Below are positions 23,280 through 30,356 of a stretch of DNA of 36,617 nucleotides, one piece after another. The position numbers and the translations under genes are program-made. The stretch lies in assembly GCA_035515475.1 (NCBI GenBank), contig DATJBF010000020.1, positions 1 to 36,617 of the forward strand, given 5' to 3'. The stretch is from DATJBF01 sp035515475 (GTDB taxonomy: Bacteria > Verrucomicrobiota > Verrucomicrobiia > Palsa-1439). A model generated the notes under the pieces. That model saw nothing but the letters and a program-made list of their open reading frames with translations, was not told where the DNA came from and searched no databases. Numbering within the stretch: the first letter of the stretch is position 1; each line of letters begins with the position of its first letter.

Positions 23280-23759
23280 TTACCGCGCCTTTACTTGCAG
23301 CGTGGACGACACTTCGCGCACGCCATCCGTTTCCAAGGCGAGCATCATGGCTTTGCCGATGAGCCGGGGCGATGAAACGTTCCCCGACAACGTGACCCGC
23401 CCATCCGTCGTGCTCACGGCAATGCCCCAGGCGGAAAGCTCCCTGTCGAGTGCGTATTTCGCCTTGATCTTCGCCGTGATCGCCGCGTCCGCACTCGCGT
23501 CGGCCACCGCCGCGCCGAAGTCGCGCATCTGGCGGCGTACCACCTTGCCCGTCTTGGCCAACTCTTCCTGGATATCGGGCGCCGTCAAGTGCCAGGCCAC
23601 GAGTTTTGCTTGGATGGCGTCTGCCGTTCGTTGCAGCGCCGCGGCCGTGACATCCTGCGCGTGGCGGACGTGGTGGCTTTTGCGTGCCACGACGAAATAC
23701 CAGCCGGTAAACACCGTCAGTGCGATTCCCAGAACGAGACCCGTGAAGAACGCTTTCAT
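23280..23759 (-). CDS. BON-domain protein with N-terminal membrane anchor
   Basis: The 159-aa product starts with a hydrophobic segment (FFTGLVLGIALTVFTGWYFVV) that should anchor it in the inner membrane or act as a signal. A helical linker follows, then one BON domain (about 92-158: DAAITAKIKAKYALDRELSAWGIAVSTTDGRVTLSGNV). BON domains bind lipids or envelope components and occur in OsmY-like stress proteins. The family fit is good; the specific role is unknown. The ATG lies 8 nt after a consensus-like -10 (TAAAAT), with no Shine-Dalgarno. It is divergent from the small + gene at 23860. Confidence 0.85.
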   Translation of the reverse strand: MKAFFTGLVLGIALTVFTGWYFVVARKSHHVRHAQDVTAAALQRTADAIQAKLVAWHLTAPDIQEELAKTGKVVRRQMRDFGAAVADASADAAITAKIKAKYALDRELSAWGIAVSTTDGRVTLSGNVSSPRLIGKAMMLALETDGVREVSSTLQVKAR

Positions 23760-23767
23760 GCCCGCTC

Positions 23768-23796
23768 ATTTTATGCCTGCGGGCCGCGCGAGGCAA
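23768..23796 (-). promoter_or_regulatory. BON gene promoter with leaderless geometry
   Basis: On the minus strand, TTGCCT (23791-23796), 17-nt spacer and TAAAAT (23768-23773). Eight nt separate the -10 from the ATG. Confidence 0.6.
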
Positions 23797-23824
23797 GGCG
23801 GCTCGCGCGGCGCACAAAAAATCG

Positions 23825-23853
23825 TTGCGCCGTGCCGGGCCGCCGGCGATAAT
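23825..23853 (+). promoter_or_regulatory. Promoter of the 23860 gene with leaderless geometry
   Basis: TTGCGC (23825-23830), 17-nt spacer and GATAAT (23848-23853). Six nt separate the -10 from GTG 23860. It is back-to-back with the BON promoter, with the two -35 boxes 28 bp apart. Confidence 0.55.
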
Positions 23854-23859
23854 CCCGCC

Positions 23860-24111
23860 GTGGCGGGACGGATGCCGCGCTACATCAGCCAACACACCAT
23901 TGCGTGCCTGACCCGGCAGGGGTTGCAGGCGGTCATCGCGGACTTGAAACGCGACGAGACCGTGAAATGCATCCGGTTCGTGTCCGATTCGCTCGAAGGC
24001 AAACTGCTGTGTGAATTCGAAGCGCCCGACAAAGAAACCGCGCTTGCGTTCCTCGTCGTTCACAACATGCACCCGCAATGGGTCATGCGCGTGGAGAACG
24101 AGTGGTTGTAG
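23860..24111 (+). CDS. Small conserved-looking protein of unknown function
   Basis: The 83-aa product (79 aa if ATG 23872 is used) reads SQHTIACLTRQGLQAVIADL, followed by KCIRFVSDSLEGKLLCEFEAPDKETALAFL and a WVMRVENEWL end. The alternating hydrophobic pattern suggests an alpha/beta ferredoxin-like fold, similar in size to DUF4242-type proteins, but I cannot assign it. GTG 23860 is preferred because the promoter -10 ends 6 nt before it; ATG 23872 is the conservative alternative. The longer frame that starts at 23179 overlaps the BON gene and is not real. The stop codon lies inside a long hairpin. Confidence 0.7.
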   Translation: MAGRMPRYISQHTIACLTRQGLQAVIADLKRDETVKCIRFVSDSLEGKLLCEFEAPDKETALAFLVVHNMHPQWVMRVENEWL

Positions 24112-24140
24112 CCGCGCTTGTCAAGCGCCGCTACAACCAC
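24102..24140. terminator. Long hairpin between convergent genes (CTGTAGC-type repeat)
   Basis: GTGGTTGTAGC (24102-24112) pairs perfectly with GCTACAACCAC (24130-24140). An inner GCGCTT/AAGCGC stem has a 3-nt loop, with one C-C mismatch between the stems. It covers the stop of the 23860 gene and lies 3 nt from the ppa stop, so it is well placed as a bidirectional terminator. The TGTAGCCGCG ends link it to the repeats at 3914 and 30306. Confidence 0.6.
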
Positions 24141-24143
24141 CGG

Positions 24144-24770
24144 TCAATAATCCGGGAACTCGCAGTTGAGCAACACGTCGCGGTAGCGTTGATAGGCCTT
24201 GATCGATTCGCGGATGACGACCTGGGCGTCGATCCGGCCCCGGAAATTCTCCACTTCCGGCGCCTTGGTTTTCTCGAGCTCCTTGTAGATCTCGAAAAAG
24301 TGCCGCGCTTCGCGCAACACGTGGGGCGGCAGTTGGGAGATGTCCGTGTAGTTTTCAAACATCGGGTCGTTGACGTGGATGGCGATGATCTTGATGTCTT
24401 CCAGATCCTGGTCGATCATCCGCAGCATTCCGATGGGCCGGGCTTTCATCACGCAGCCGGGGATGACCGGTTCCTGCGAGAGCACGAGGATATCGAGCGG
24501 ATCGTGGTCGCGGCAGTACGTTTGCGGGATGAATCCGTAGTTGCTCGGGTAATGCACCGCGCTATGCAGTGTGCGGCTGATGTGGAGAATGCCGTTGCGC
24601 TTGTCCAGCTCGTACTTGATCTTCGAGCGCATCGGACATTCGATGAACGCATTGCATTCTTCGGGCGCTCTCTCGCCCGGCGTCAGCACGTGAAACGGAT
24701 TGTACCACGCGGGTCGCAACGCGGTGCCCGCCGGCAGGACCGGTTTGGATTTCGCAATTCGCTTCGCCAT
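24144..24770 (-). CDS. ppa: Inorganic pyrophosphatase (family I)
   Basis: This soluble enzyme hydrolyses pyrophosphate to phosphate and drives biosynthetic reactions forward. The 208-aa protein carries the family signature in DHDPLDILVLS, the substrate-site KYELDKRNG and YPSNYGFIPQT, and ligands around DQDLEDIKIIA. ATG 24770 gives a normal N terminus (MAKRIAKSKP); the frame continues to 24800 without support. The start is 11 nt after TACAAG of a TTGCGC-N17-TACAAG promoter. The gene is convergent with the small 23860 gene and downstream of the efflux operon. Confidence 0.93.
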   Translation of the reverse strand: MAKRIAKSKPVLPAGTALRPAWYNPFHVLTPGERAPEECNAFIECPMRSKIKYELDKRNGILHISRTLHSAVHYPSNYGFIPQTYCRDHDPLDILVLSQEPVIPGCVMKARPIGMLRMIDQDLEDIKIIAIHVNDPMFENYTDISQLPPHVLREARHFFEIYKELEKTKAPEVENFRGRIDAQVVIRESIKAYQRYRDVLLNCEFPDY

Positions 24771-24781
24771 GGCCCGGGTTG

Positions 24782-24810
24782 CTTGTAATGGACGCCGCAA
24801 CGGTGCGCAA
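24782..24810 (-). promoter_or_regulatory. ppa promoter with very short leader
   Basis: On the minus strand, TTGCGC (24805-24810), 17-nt spacer and TACAAG (24782-24787). Eleven nt separate the -10 from the ATG. It begins just after the NodT stop codon. Confidence 0.45.
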
Positions 24811-24818
24811 CGCCAAAC

Positions 24819-26270
24819 TCAGCGCCGCTTCGCCGCCGGCTCCGGTTCGGTCTGCCAGCCGCCACCCAGTGCTTTGTACAGCGCGACGAGGCGGGTGCTG
24901 ACGGCGCTCTGGCTGTCTACGAGTTGGTCTTCGGTCTGATAGAGCGAGCGTTGCGCGTCCAACACGTTGAGGAAGCCGGTCAGCCCGCTGCGATACCGTT
25001 CATTGGCCAGCTCCAGCGAATGACGGTTGGCGGCGACCGCGTCGCTCAACGCCTGGTAACGCGCCTGCTCGTTGGCGTAGGCCACCAGCGCGTTCTCGAC
25101 GTCCTCCAGCGCCGTTAGCACCGTTTTCTCGTACACAACCAACGACTGATCAGCTTGGGCGCTGGCCGCCTTGATCTGACTGCGGACTCGCCCGTAATCT
25201 AGGATCCGCCACGTGACCGACGGGCCGGCCGACCAGTATTTGCCGCCCGGCACAAACCAGTCGGACGCCGAGAAACTCTGGAACCCGCCCAAGCCGGTGA
25301 GTGAGAATTTCGGGAACAATTCCGCCGTCTGAACGCCGACGTTGGCGGTGGCGGCGGCCAGGTCGCGCTCCGCGCGCCGCACGTCGGGCCGGCGCCGCAA
25401 CAGGTCCGATGGGAGCCCGACGGGCACCTGGGGCGGCGGGGCGGGAATGGGCTGGTGCGGGGACAACTCGCCGGACAATGCGCCGGGTTGTTGGCCGGTC
25501 AGCACGCCCAGCCGGTGAACGGATTGTCGGAGGGCCGTTTCGAGGCTGGGAACCTGTGATTGGGTGGTGGCCAGCACCACCTCGGCCTGCCGCACGTCGA
25601 GTTCGCTGGTCAGTCCCGAGTTGAACCGCGCGCGGGCCAGGTCGAGCGCTCCTTGTTGGGCGGCAATGTTGTCGCGCACAATATCAAGCCGTTGCTGCGA
25701 GTTGCGGACCTCGATGTAGTTGCGGGCCACTTCCGCCAGCACGCTGACCAGTGTGTCGCGCCGGTATTCCTCAACCGCGGCCACCTCGGCCCCGGCGTAT
25801 TGGAGCGCCCGGCGTTTGCCGCCAAACACGTCGATCTCCCAGCTCGCGTCAAAATGGGCGTCGTACAAGTCGGTGTGGAACAGATAGGTGAAGTTCGTGA
25901 CGGAGCCCTTGAACGGCAGGGAATTGCGGGCCTGCCGCGCGTCCGTGTAACCCGCGCCAGCATTGATCGTCGGTCCCAGGTTCCACAGCGCACCGGTCCA
26001 CAGCGCGCGCGCTTCGAGCAGCAGCCCGTTGGCGACGCGCAGGTCGTGATTGGCCGCCACGGCACGCTGGATCAGTGAGTCCAGTTCTGGATCATGGAAC
26101 GTTTTCCACCATTCGACAACCTCCACGGAACTGTTGGTGGCGCCGCCGCGTTGGGGTTCGCTCCAGTTGGCGGGCGTGTTGAGCTTCGGCGGATGATAGT
26201 TGGGCCCGACCGCGCAGCCGGCGGCGAGTCCGACGGTCAGCAGGCAAACGAGGGCGGTCTTGCGATTCAT
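24819..26270 (-). CDS. NodT/TolC-family outer membrane efflux lipoprotein
   Basis: This is the outer membrane channel of a tripartite drug exporter. The 483-aa protein has a lipoprotein signal with the lipobox ending in AAGC (Cys19, CAVGPNYHPP), the usual NodT start, and two outer membrane efflux repeats rich in Ala/Gln/Arg coiled coil. Family blocks include SWEIDVFGGKRRALQYA, RPDVRRAERDLAAATANVG and NERYRSGLTGFLNVLDAQRSLY. The start codon shares one base with the stop of the cytidylate-kinase-like gene (TGATG). It is the last gene of the efflux operon, which reads from 29587 to 24819. Confidence 0.92.
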   Translation of the reverse strand: MNRKTALVCLLTVGLAAGCAVGPNYHPPKLNTPANWSEPQRGGATNSSVEVVEWWKTFHDPELDSLIQRAVAANHDLRVANGLLLEARALWTGALWNLGPTINAGAGYTDARQARNSLPFKGSVTNFTYLFHTDLYDAHFDASWEIDVFGGKRRALQYAGAEVAAVEEYRRDTLVSVLAEVARNYIEVRNSQQRLDIVRDNIAAQQGALDLARARFNSGLTSELDVRQAEVVLATTQSQVPSLETALRQSVHRLGVLTGQQPGALSGELSPHQPIPAPPPQVPVGLPSDLLRRRPDVRRAERDLAAATANVGVQTAELFPKFSLTGLGGFQSFSASDWFVPGGKYWSAGPSVTWRILDYGRVRSQIKAASAQADQSLVVYEKTVLTALEDVENALVAYANEQARYQALSDAVAANRHSLELANERYRSGLTGFLNVLDAQRSLYQTEDQLVDSQSAVSTRLVALYKALGGGWQTEPEPAAKRR

Positions 26271-26899
26271 CAGGATCCCCTTGCGGCGTTGAGGGCGTTC
26301 ATGAGATTCAGAATCGCGTCGATCGTGGTGTCCTCGCCCAGGGCCGTATTGAGCATGAGGTGGTACAGCGGCCGATGAGGCCAGTCCTTGCCAAAATAGT
26401 GTTTCACAAAGGCACCGCGCTGCTGGTCCACCGTGTCCACCAGTTCGCTGGCTTCGGCTTCGTTCTTGGCCATCGCCAGTGCGCGGCGGACTTTCAACTC
26501 ACGCGGGGCAAACAGGAAAACCACCAGTGTATCGGCGCGATTGCGCAAAAAGTACGGCGAGCCGCGCCCGACGATGACGCAGTTGCCCGCAGCCGCAGCC
26601 TCTTCGACGACGCGCTGCATGAGGGCTACCGTTTGGTCGGCGTCGAACGTTTCGAGCCCGCTGACGGGCAGACCGCGTTCGTAGCTGCCGCGCCAAAAGA
26701 CCTTCGAGAGCCGGTAGAACAGCGGGTCGACACGCTCTTCGCAATGTTTCACGGTCGCTTCGGAGACTTTGGCCAACCGCGCAATCTCCCCGGTCAACTG
26801 CCGGTCGAGCAGCCGCCAGCCCAGCCGCTGGGCGAGTTTCTCCGCGATCACGCTGGCGCCGCTGCCGAATTCACGTTCGATGGCGATAATCTTGATCAT
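26270..26899 (-). CDS. Cytidylate-kinase-like family protein
   Basis: The 209-aa product matches the cytidylate-kinase-like family (IIAIEREFGSGASVIAEKLAQRLGW as a P-loop region with a GSG core; LDRQLTGEIARLAKVSE; CVIVGRGSPYFLRN; VVFLFAPRELKVRRA). The classical GxxGxGK is altered: the loop reads EREFGSGASVIAE, and no Lys follows the Gly run. Kinase activity on CMP is therefore uncertain. The gene is squeezed between the transporter and the NodT gene with a 1-nt gap and a TGATG overlap, so all are made from one message. Its role with the exporter is unexplained. Confidence 0.8.
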   Translation of the reverse strand: MIKIIAIEREFGSGASVIAEKLAQRLGWRLLDRQLTGEIARLAKVSEATVKHCEERVDPLFYRLSKVFWRGSYERGLPVSGLETFDADQTVALMQRVVEEAAAAGNCVIVGRGSPYFLRNRADTLVVFLFAPRELKVRRALAMAKNEAEASELVDTVDQQRGAFVKHYFGKDWPHRPLYHLMLNTALGEDTTIDAILNLMNALNAARGS

Positions 26900-26900
26900 G

Positions 26901-28490
26901 TCAGTGCACGGCCACAGGGCCTCCCGTCTTCGATTTTTTCATGAGGAACGTCAGCGGTATCAACCCGAGGCAAATCAGTGCCAGCACATGGAAATTATCA
27001 ATATACGCCAGCAGACTGGACTGCTGCACCACCATTCTCCCGAACACGGCGTACCCCTGCCGGGTGGCCATCCACGCGCTGGTGCCGGCGGCGGCAAAGC
27101 TGTGCGCCAACGTATTCACCGCTCCGAGGAAATGCCAGTTGTAGTTGCTGAGATGACTGACGAGCACCGTCTGGTGGAACTGGGCGCGCCGGGCCAACAA
27201 CGTCGTCACGAATGAGATTCCCACGCTGCCGCCGATATTGCGCGAAAGATTGATCAAACCCGATGCCGCGTTGTTTTTCTCGCGCGGCAGAAAGGCGTAG
27301 GCCGCCGTGTTGATCGGTACGAACAGGAAGGCGAGACCGCTGGCCTGCAACACCCGGGCCCACATCATGGTCTGGAAATCGACCTGGAGGTTGAACCGCG
27401 TCATGCTGAACAAGCCCGCGCCAACCAGCACGAAGCCGACGGTGATGATTTTGCGCGCATCGTAATGCGTGACCAGGAAGCCGACGACCGGCATCAGCAT
27501 CATCACCGCGAACCCGCCGGGCGAGATGAGCTTGCCCGACTGCTCGGCCGTGTACCCCATCAACTCCTGGGCGTATTGCGGCAGCAGGAGCGTGCTGGAG
27601 TAGAGCACGAACCCCACGACGAACAGCATGACGTTCCCCATGAGAAAGGTCCGGTCCTTGAACAGGCGCAACTCCACCACCGGTTCCTTGACCCGCAATT
27701 CCCAAATGACCGCCAGAATCAGCGCCGTAACGAAGATGACCGTGAATACGCGGATATATGGGGTCTCAAACCAATCTTCGCGCTGCCCTTTGTCGAGCAC
27801 GACCTGGAGCATTCCGAGTCCCAAGGCGATCAATCCGAAACCAATGTAATCGATCTTGACGCCGGCCCGTCTCCGGTTCTTCAAGTACGGCGGGTCCGAG
27901 ATCAATCGTGATGTCAGGAGGAGCGACAGGATTCCCACCGGGATGTTGACGAAGAAGATCCAGCGCCAGGTAAAATTGTCGGTGATCCAACCGCCCAACG
28001 TTGGCCCCAAAGCCGGTGCCACGACCACGGCCATGCCGTACACCGCGAACGCCATCCCCCGTTTTGCCGGGGGAAACGTGTCCGCCAGAATCGCCTGCTC
28101 GCTCGGCTGCAGGCCGCCGCCTCCCGCTCCCTGCAACACGCGGAAGAACACGAGCCAGCCAAGACTCGGTGCAAACCCACACAGCAACGAACTGCCCGTG
28201 AACAACCCCACACAACTCATGTAAAACCGTTTACGTCCGAACCTCTCCGACAGCCAGCCGCTCAACGGCAACACCACGGCGTTCGACACCAGGTACGAGG
28301 TCAGTACCCAGGTGCTTTCGTCCACGCCCGCCGACAGATTGCCCGCAATGTGCGGCAACGAAACGTTGGCGACGCTGGTGTCCAGCACCTCCATAAACGT
28401 CGCCATCGTCACCACCAGCGCGATCACCCACGGGTTGTGCGGTTGTTGCCAGAGCGCCTCGTCGTGGCGGACTGTCGAACCATCGCTCAT
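26901..28490 (-). CDS. emrB: DHA2-family (EmrB/QacA) 14-helix drug efflux transporter
   Basis: This proton-driven major facilitator exports lipophilic toxins or conjugates. The 529-aa protein has about 14 predicted membrane segments, the DHA2 motif LDTSVANVSLPHIAGNL in helix 1, the motif A-like SGWLSERFGRKRFYM between helices 2 and 3, and the motif C-like AVVVAPALGPTLGGW in helix 5. It overlaps the adaptor gene upstream by ATGA and has a 1-nt gap to the kinase-like gene downstream, so it is translated as one unit. Substrate cannot be predicted. Confidence 0.92.
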   Translation of the reverse strand: MSDGSTVRHDEALWQQPHNPWVIALVVTMATFMEVLDTSVANVSLPHIAGNLSAGVDESTWVLTSYLVSNAVVLPLSGWLSERFGRKRFYMSCVGLFTGSSLLCGFAPSLGWLVFFRVLQGAGGGGLQPSEQAILADTFPPAKRGMAFAVYGMAVVVAPALGPTLGGWITDNFTWRWIFFVNIPVGILSLLLTSRLISDPPYLKNRRRAGVKIDYIGFGLIALGLGMLQVVLDKGQREDWFETPYIRVFTVIFVTALILAVIWELRVKEPVVELRLFKDRTFLMGNVMLFVVGFVLYSSTLLLPQYAQELMGYTAEQSGKLISPGGFAVMMLMPVVGFLVTHYDARKIITVGFVLVGAGLFSMTRFNLQVDFQTMMWARVLQASGLAFLFVPINTAAYAFLPREKNNAASGLINLSRNIGGSVGISFVTTLLARRAQFHQTVLVSHLSNYNWHFLGAVNTLAHSFAAAGTSAWMATRQGYAVFGRMVVQQSSLLAYIDNFHVLALICLGLIPLTFLMKKSKTGGPVAVH

Positions 28491-29587
28491 CGCACCTTCA
28501 CTTTCGGCACGACCGATGCCCCGAGCGGCAAGATGAAATTCGTGTCTTCACCTTCGTCGAACACGATCTTCACCGGCACCCGCTGCACGACCTTGACGTA
28601 GTTGCCCACGGCGTTCTCCGGCGGCAGAAGGCTGAAGTGCGCTCCGGTGCCGGCCTGAATGCTGTCCACGTGCCCCTTGAATTTCTTCTGGGGAAATGCA
28701 TCCACTCTGATCCACGCCGGCTGGCCGGGTTTCATGTCCCGGAGCTGTGTCTCCTTGAAATTGGCGGTTACCCAGGGATGCGGCTGCACCACGGCCAGCA
28801 ACGCCTGGCCGACCTGCACGTACTCGCCTTCCTCGACGCCGCGATGCGTCACCCAGCCGGCCTCGGGCGCGTTGATGTCGGCGTAGGACCGGTTCAGTCC
28901 GGCCTGTTGCACGTCGGCTTCGGCTCGTTGCACGTCGGCTTCCGCGGTCGCAATCACGGCCCGGCTCAACCCGACCTGCGCCTCCGCGGCATCGGCTTTC
29001 TTGCGCGCGACTTCCAGCGACGCGGCGGTCGACTGTCCGGCGGCAACGGCGGCATCGACCTGCTCGCGCGACACGGCGCGTTTTTCGACGGATTGATAGC
29101 GCTCGAGGTCCGCCTGCGCACGTTGGGCTTCAGCTTCGGCCGCGCCGACTGCCGCCCGGTCCTGCTGGGCAGTGGCCTGGGCGACTGCCAACTGGCTGTT
29201 CGCTTGCGCGAGCCGGCTTTGCGCGGCGGCAAGATTGGCGCGAGCCGCGGCCAAGCGCGCGTCGAAATCGCGCGGATCGATCTTCACCAGCGGCTCATCC
29301 TTTTTGACAAACTGGTTGTCCGTGATGAACACCTGCAGCACGTGGCCCGCCACTTGGGGGCTGATTTGTATGGCGTGTCCGTCGACGAATGCGTCGTCGG
29401 TCGTCTCATAGGGCCGCAGCGCGATGAAGTAATACAGTCCCAGCACCACCACCAGCAGTGGCATCACCACGATGGCAACCCGAAAGAACCGCTGGCGCCG
29501 GCCGCCAGGGATTCCGGCCGGCCCGGCATCAGCAGTCGGGGTCGGGCCGTGCGCGGCTGCGGCAGAAGCTTTATTCTCAGTATTCAT
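28487..29587 (-). CDS. emrA: HlyD/EmrA-family membrane fusion protein
   Basis: The periplasmic adaptor links the EmrB-like transporter to the NodT channel. The 366-aa protein has a short cytoplasmic N terminus, one membrane segment (FRVAIVVMPLLVVVLGLYYFIAL, about 35-57), a barrel-sandwich hybrid start (TTDDAFVDGHAIQISPQVAGHV), a long Ala/Gln-rich coiled coil (about 115-235) and a beta-barrel with RVPVKIVFDEG. ATG 29587 is preceded by AAGGAA at about 10 nt. It is the first gene of the operon. A full promoter pair was not found upstream, and no regulator gene is adjacent. Confidence 0.92.
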   Translation of the reverse strand: MNTENKASAAAAHGPTPTADAGPAGIPGGRRQRFFRVAIVVMPLLVVVLGLYYFIALRPYETTDDAFVDGHAIQISPQVAGHVLQVFITDNQFVKKDEPLVKIDPRDFDARLAAARANLAAAQSRLAQANSQLAVAQATAQQDRAAVGAAEAEAQRAQADLERYQSVEKRAVSREQVDAAVAAGQSTAASLEVARKKADAAEAQVGLSRAVIATAEADVQRAEADVQQAGLNRSYADINAPEAGWVTHRGVEEGEYVQVGQALLAVVQPHPWVTANFKETQLRDMKPGQPAWIRVDAFPQKKFKGHVDSIQAGTGAHFSLLPPENAVGNYVKVVQRVPVKIVFDEGEDTNFILPLGASVVPKVKVR

Positions 29588-29805
29588 AATACGAAATTCC
29601 TTAACCGGTTTATTGCTGTCTCAATTGCCGCACGGCTGCAAGCGAAAAACTCAGCAACGTGATCGACCCGAACTTCTAGCTTCGATGCCGCCACTCCACC
29701 GCCGGTCGCGCGGGGTGATCTCGTGTGCCCCCGGCGGCGCGATGGTGGGCGCGTGCCATTGCAGCGCGGCAGCGGGTCATGAGAAGGATGGGGTGGGCCG
29801 GGGCG
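29588..29805. other. Spacer upstream of the efflux operon
   Basis: No gene is supported in this 218-nt interval between the emrA start and the sixA stop. The stretch next to emrA is AT-rich and should carry its promoter, but the candidate hexamers have non-standard spacing. No clear operator palindrome was seen. Confidence 0.4.
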
Positions 29806-30303
29806 CTACGCCCGACGGTGCGCGACCAGGCGCAACTGTTTCTGCCGCATGAACCAGCGCAGTTGGCCCGAGCCGACTCGCAATTGCTTCAACTCGATGC
29901 AGGCGAGGCTCCCCTTTCCGAAGGGGAACCCGGCGGGATTCTTCGCTCCGACGACGGACGCCAGATGCTCGGAAAGACTCGGAACGTGGCCGATCAAAAG
30001 AAGCTCGCTGGTAATATCGAAAGATTTCAGCGCCTTGAGCAGGCTGGATGTAGGCGTGTCGTTCAGTAACTCGTCGAGCGTCCCGAGGTCGCCAGAGAAT
30101 TTCAATTCCTTTGCCGCGATCTGGGCGGTCTGCCGCGCCCGCACGAGCGGACTGGAAAAGATGTGCGCCGGTTGGACGCCGAGTTCGGCCAACGCGGCGC
30201 CGGCAATCCGCGATTCCTCTTCGCCTTCCTTCGTCAACTGGCGTTCGGCGTCGCTCGGCGCGACGTCCGACGCGGAAGCGTGGCGGAGGAGATAGAGTCT
30301 CAT
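29806..30303 (-). CDS. sixA: SixA-type phosphohistidine phosphatase
   Basis: This small histidine phosphatase removes phosphate from phosphohistidine proteins, for example HPt domains or phosphotransferase components. The 165-aa product has the N-terminal RHA motif (R7-H8, YLLRHASA), the second arginine region SSPLVRARQTAQIAA and the catalytic His in LLLIGHVPSLSEHLA. Length fits SixA (161 in E. coli). The ATG directly follows a palindromic repeat after leuC, and no Shine-Dalgarno is visible. A link to the receiver protein at 11725 is conceivable but has no positional support. Confidence 0.88.
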   Translation of the reverse strand: MRLYLLRHASASDVAPSDAERQLTKEGEEESRIAGAALAELGVQPAHIFSSPLVRARQTAQIAAKELKFSGDLGTLDELLNDTPTSSLLKALKSFDITSELLLIGHVPSLSEHLASVVGAKNPAGFPFGKGSLACIELKQLRVGSGQLRWFMRQKQLRLVAHRRA

Positions 30304-30305
30304 GG

Positions 30306-30356
30306 CTGTAGCCGCGCTCGGTGAGCGCGGGCCGCGGTTGACAACCGCGGCTACAG
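30306..30356. repeat. CTGTAGCCGCG...CGCGGCTACAG palindromic repeat between leuC and sixA
   Basis: The outer arms CTGTAGCCGCG (30306-30316) and CGCGGCTACAG (30346-30356) pair perfectly. Two inner hairpins are also possible: GCGCTC/GAGCGC, and CCGCGGTT/AACCGCGG around GAC. The leuC stop codon is inside. It is the best copy of the family also seen at 3914-3988 and 24102-24140. Confidence 0.65.

Noticed and set aside
23179..23859. Upstream part of the long + frame that ends at 24111
   Set aside because: It is antisense to the BON gene and its promoter; only the part after the 23825-23853 promoter looks coding.
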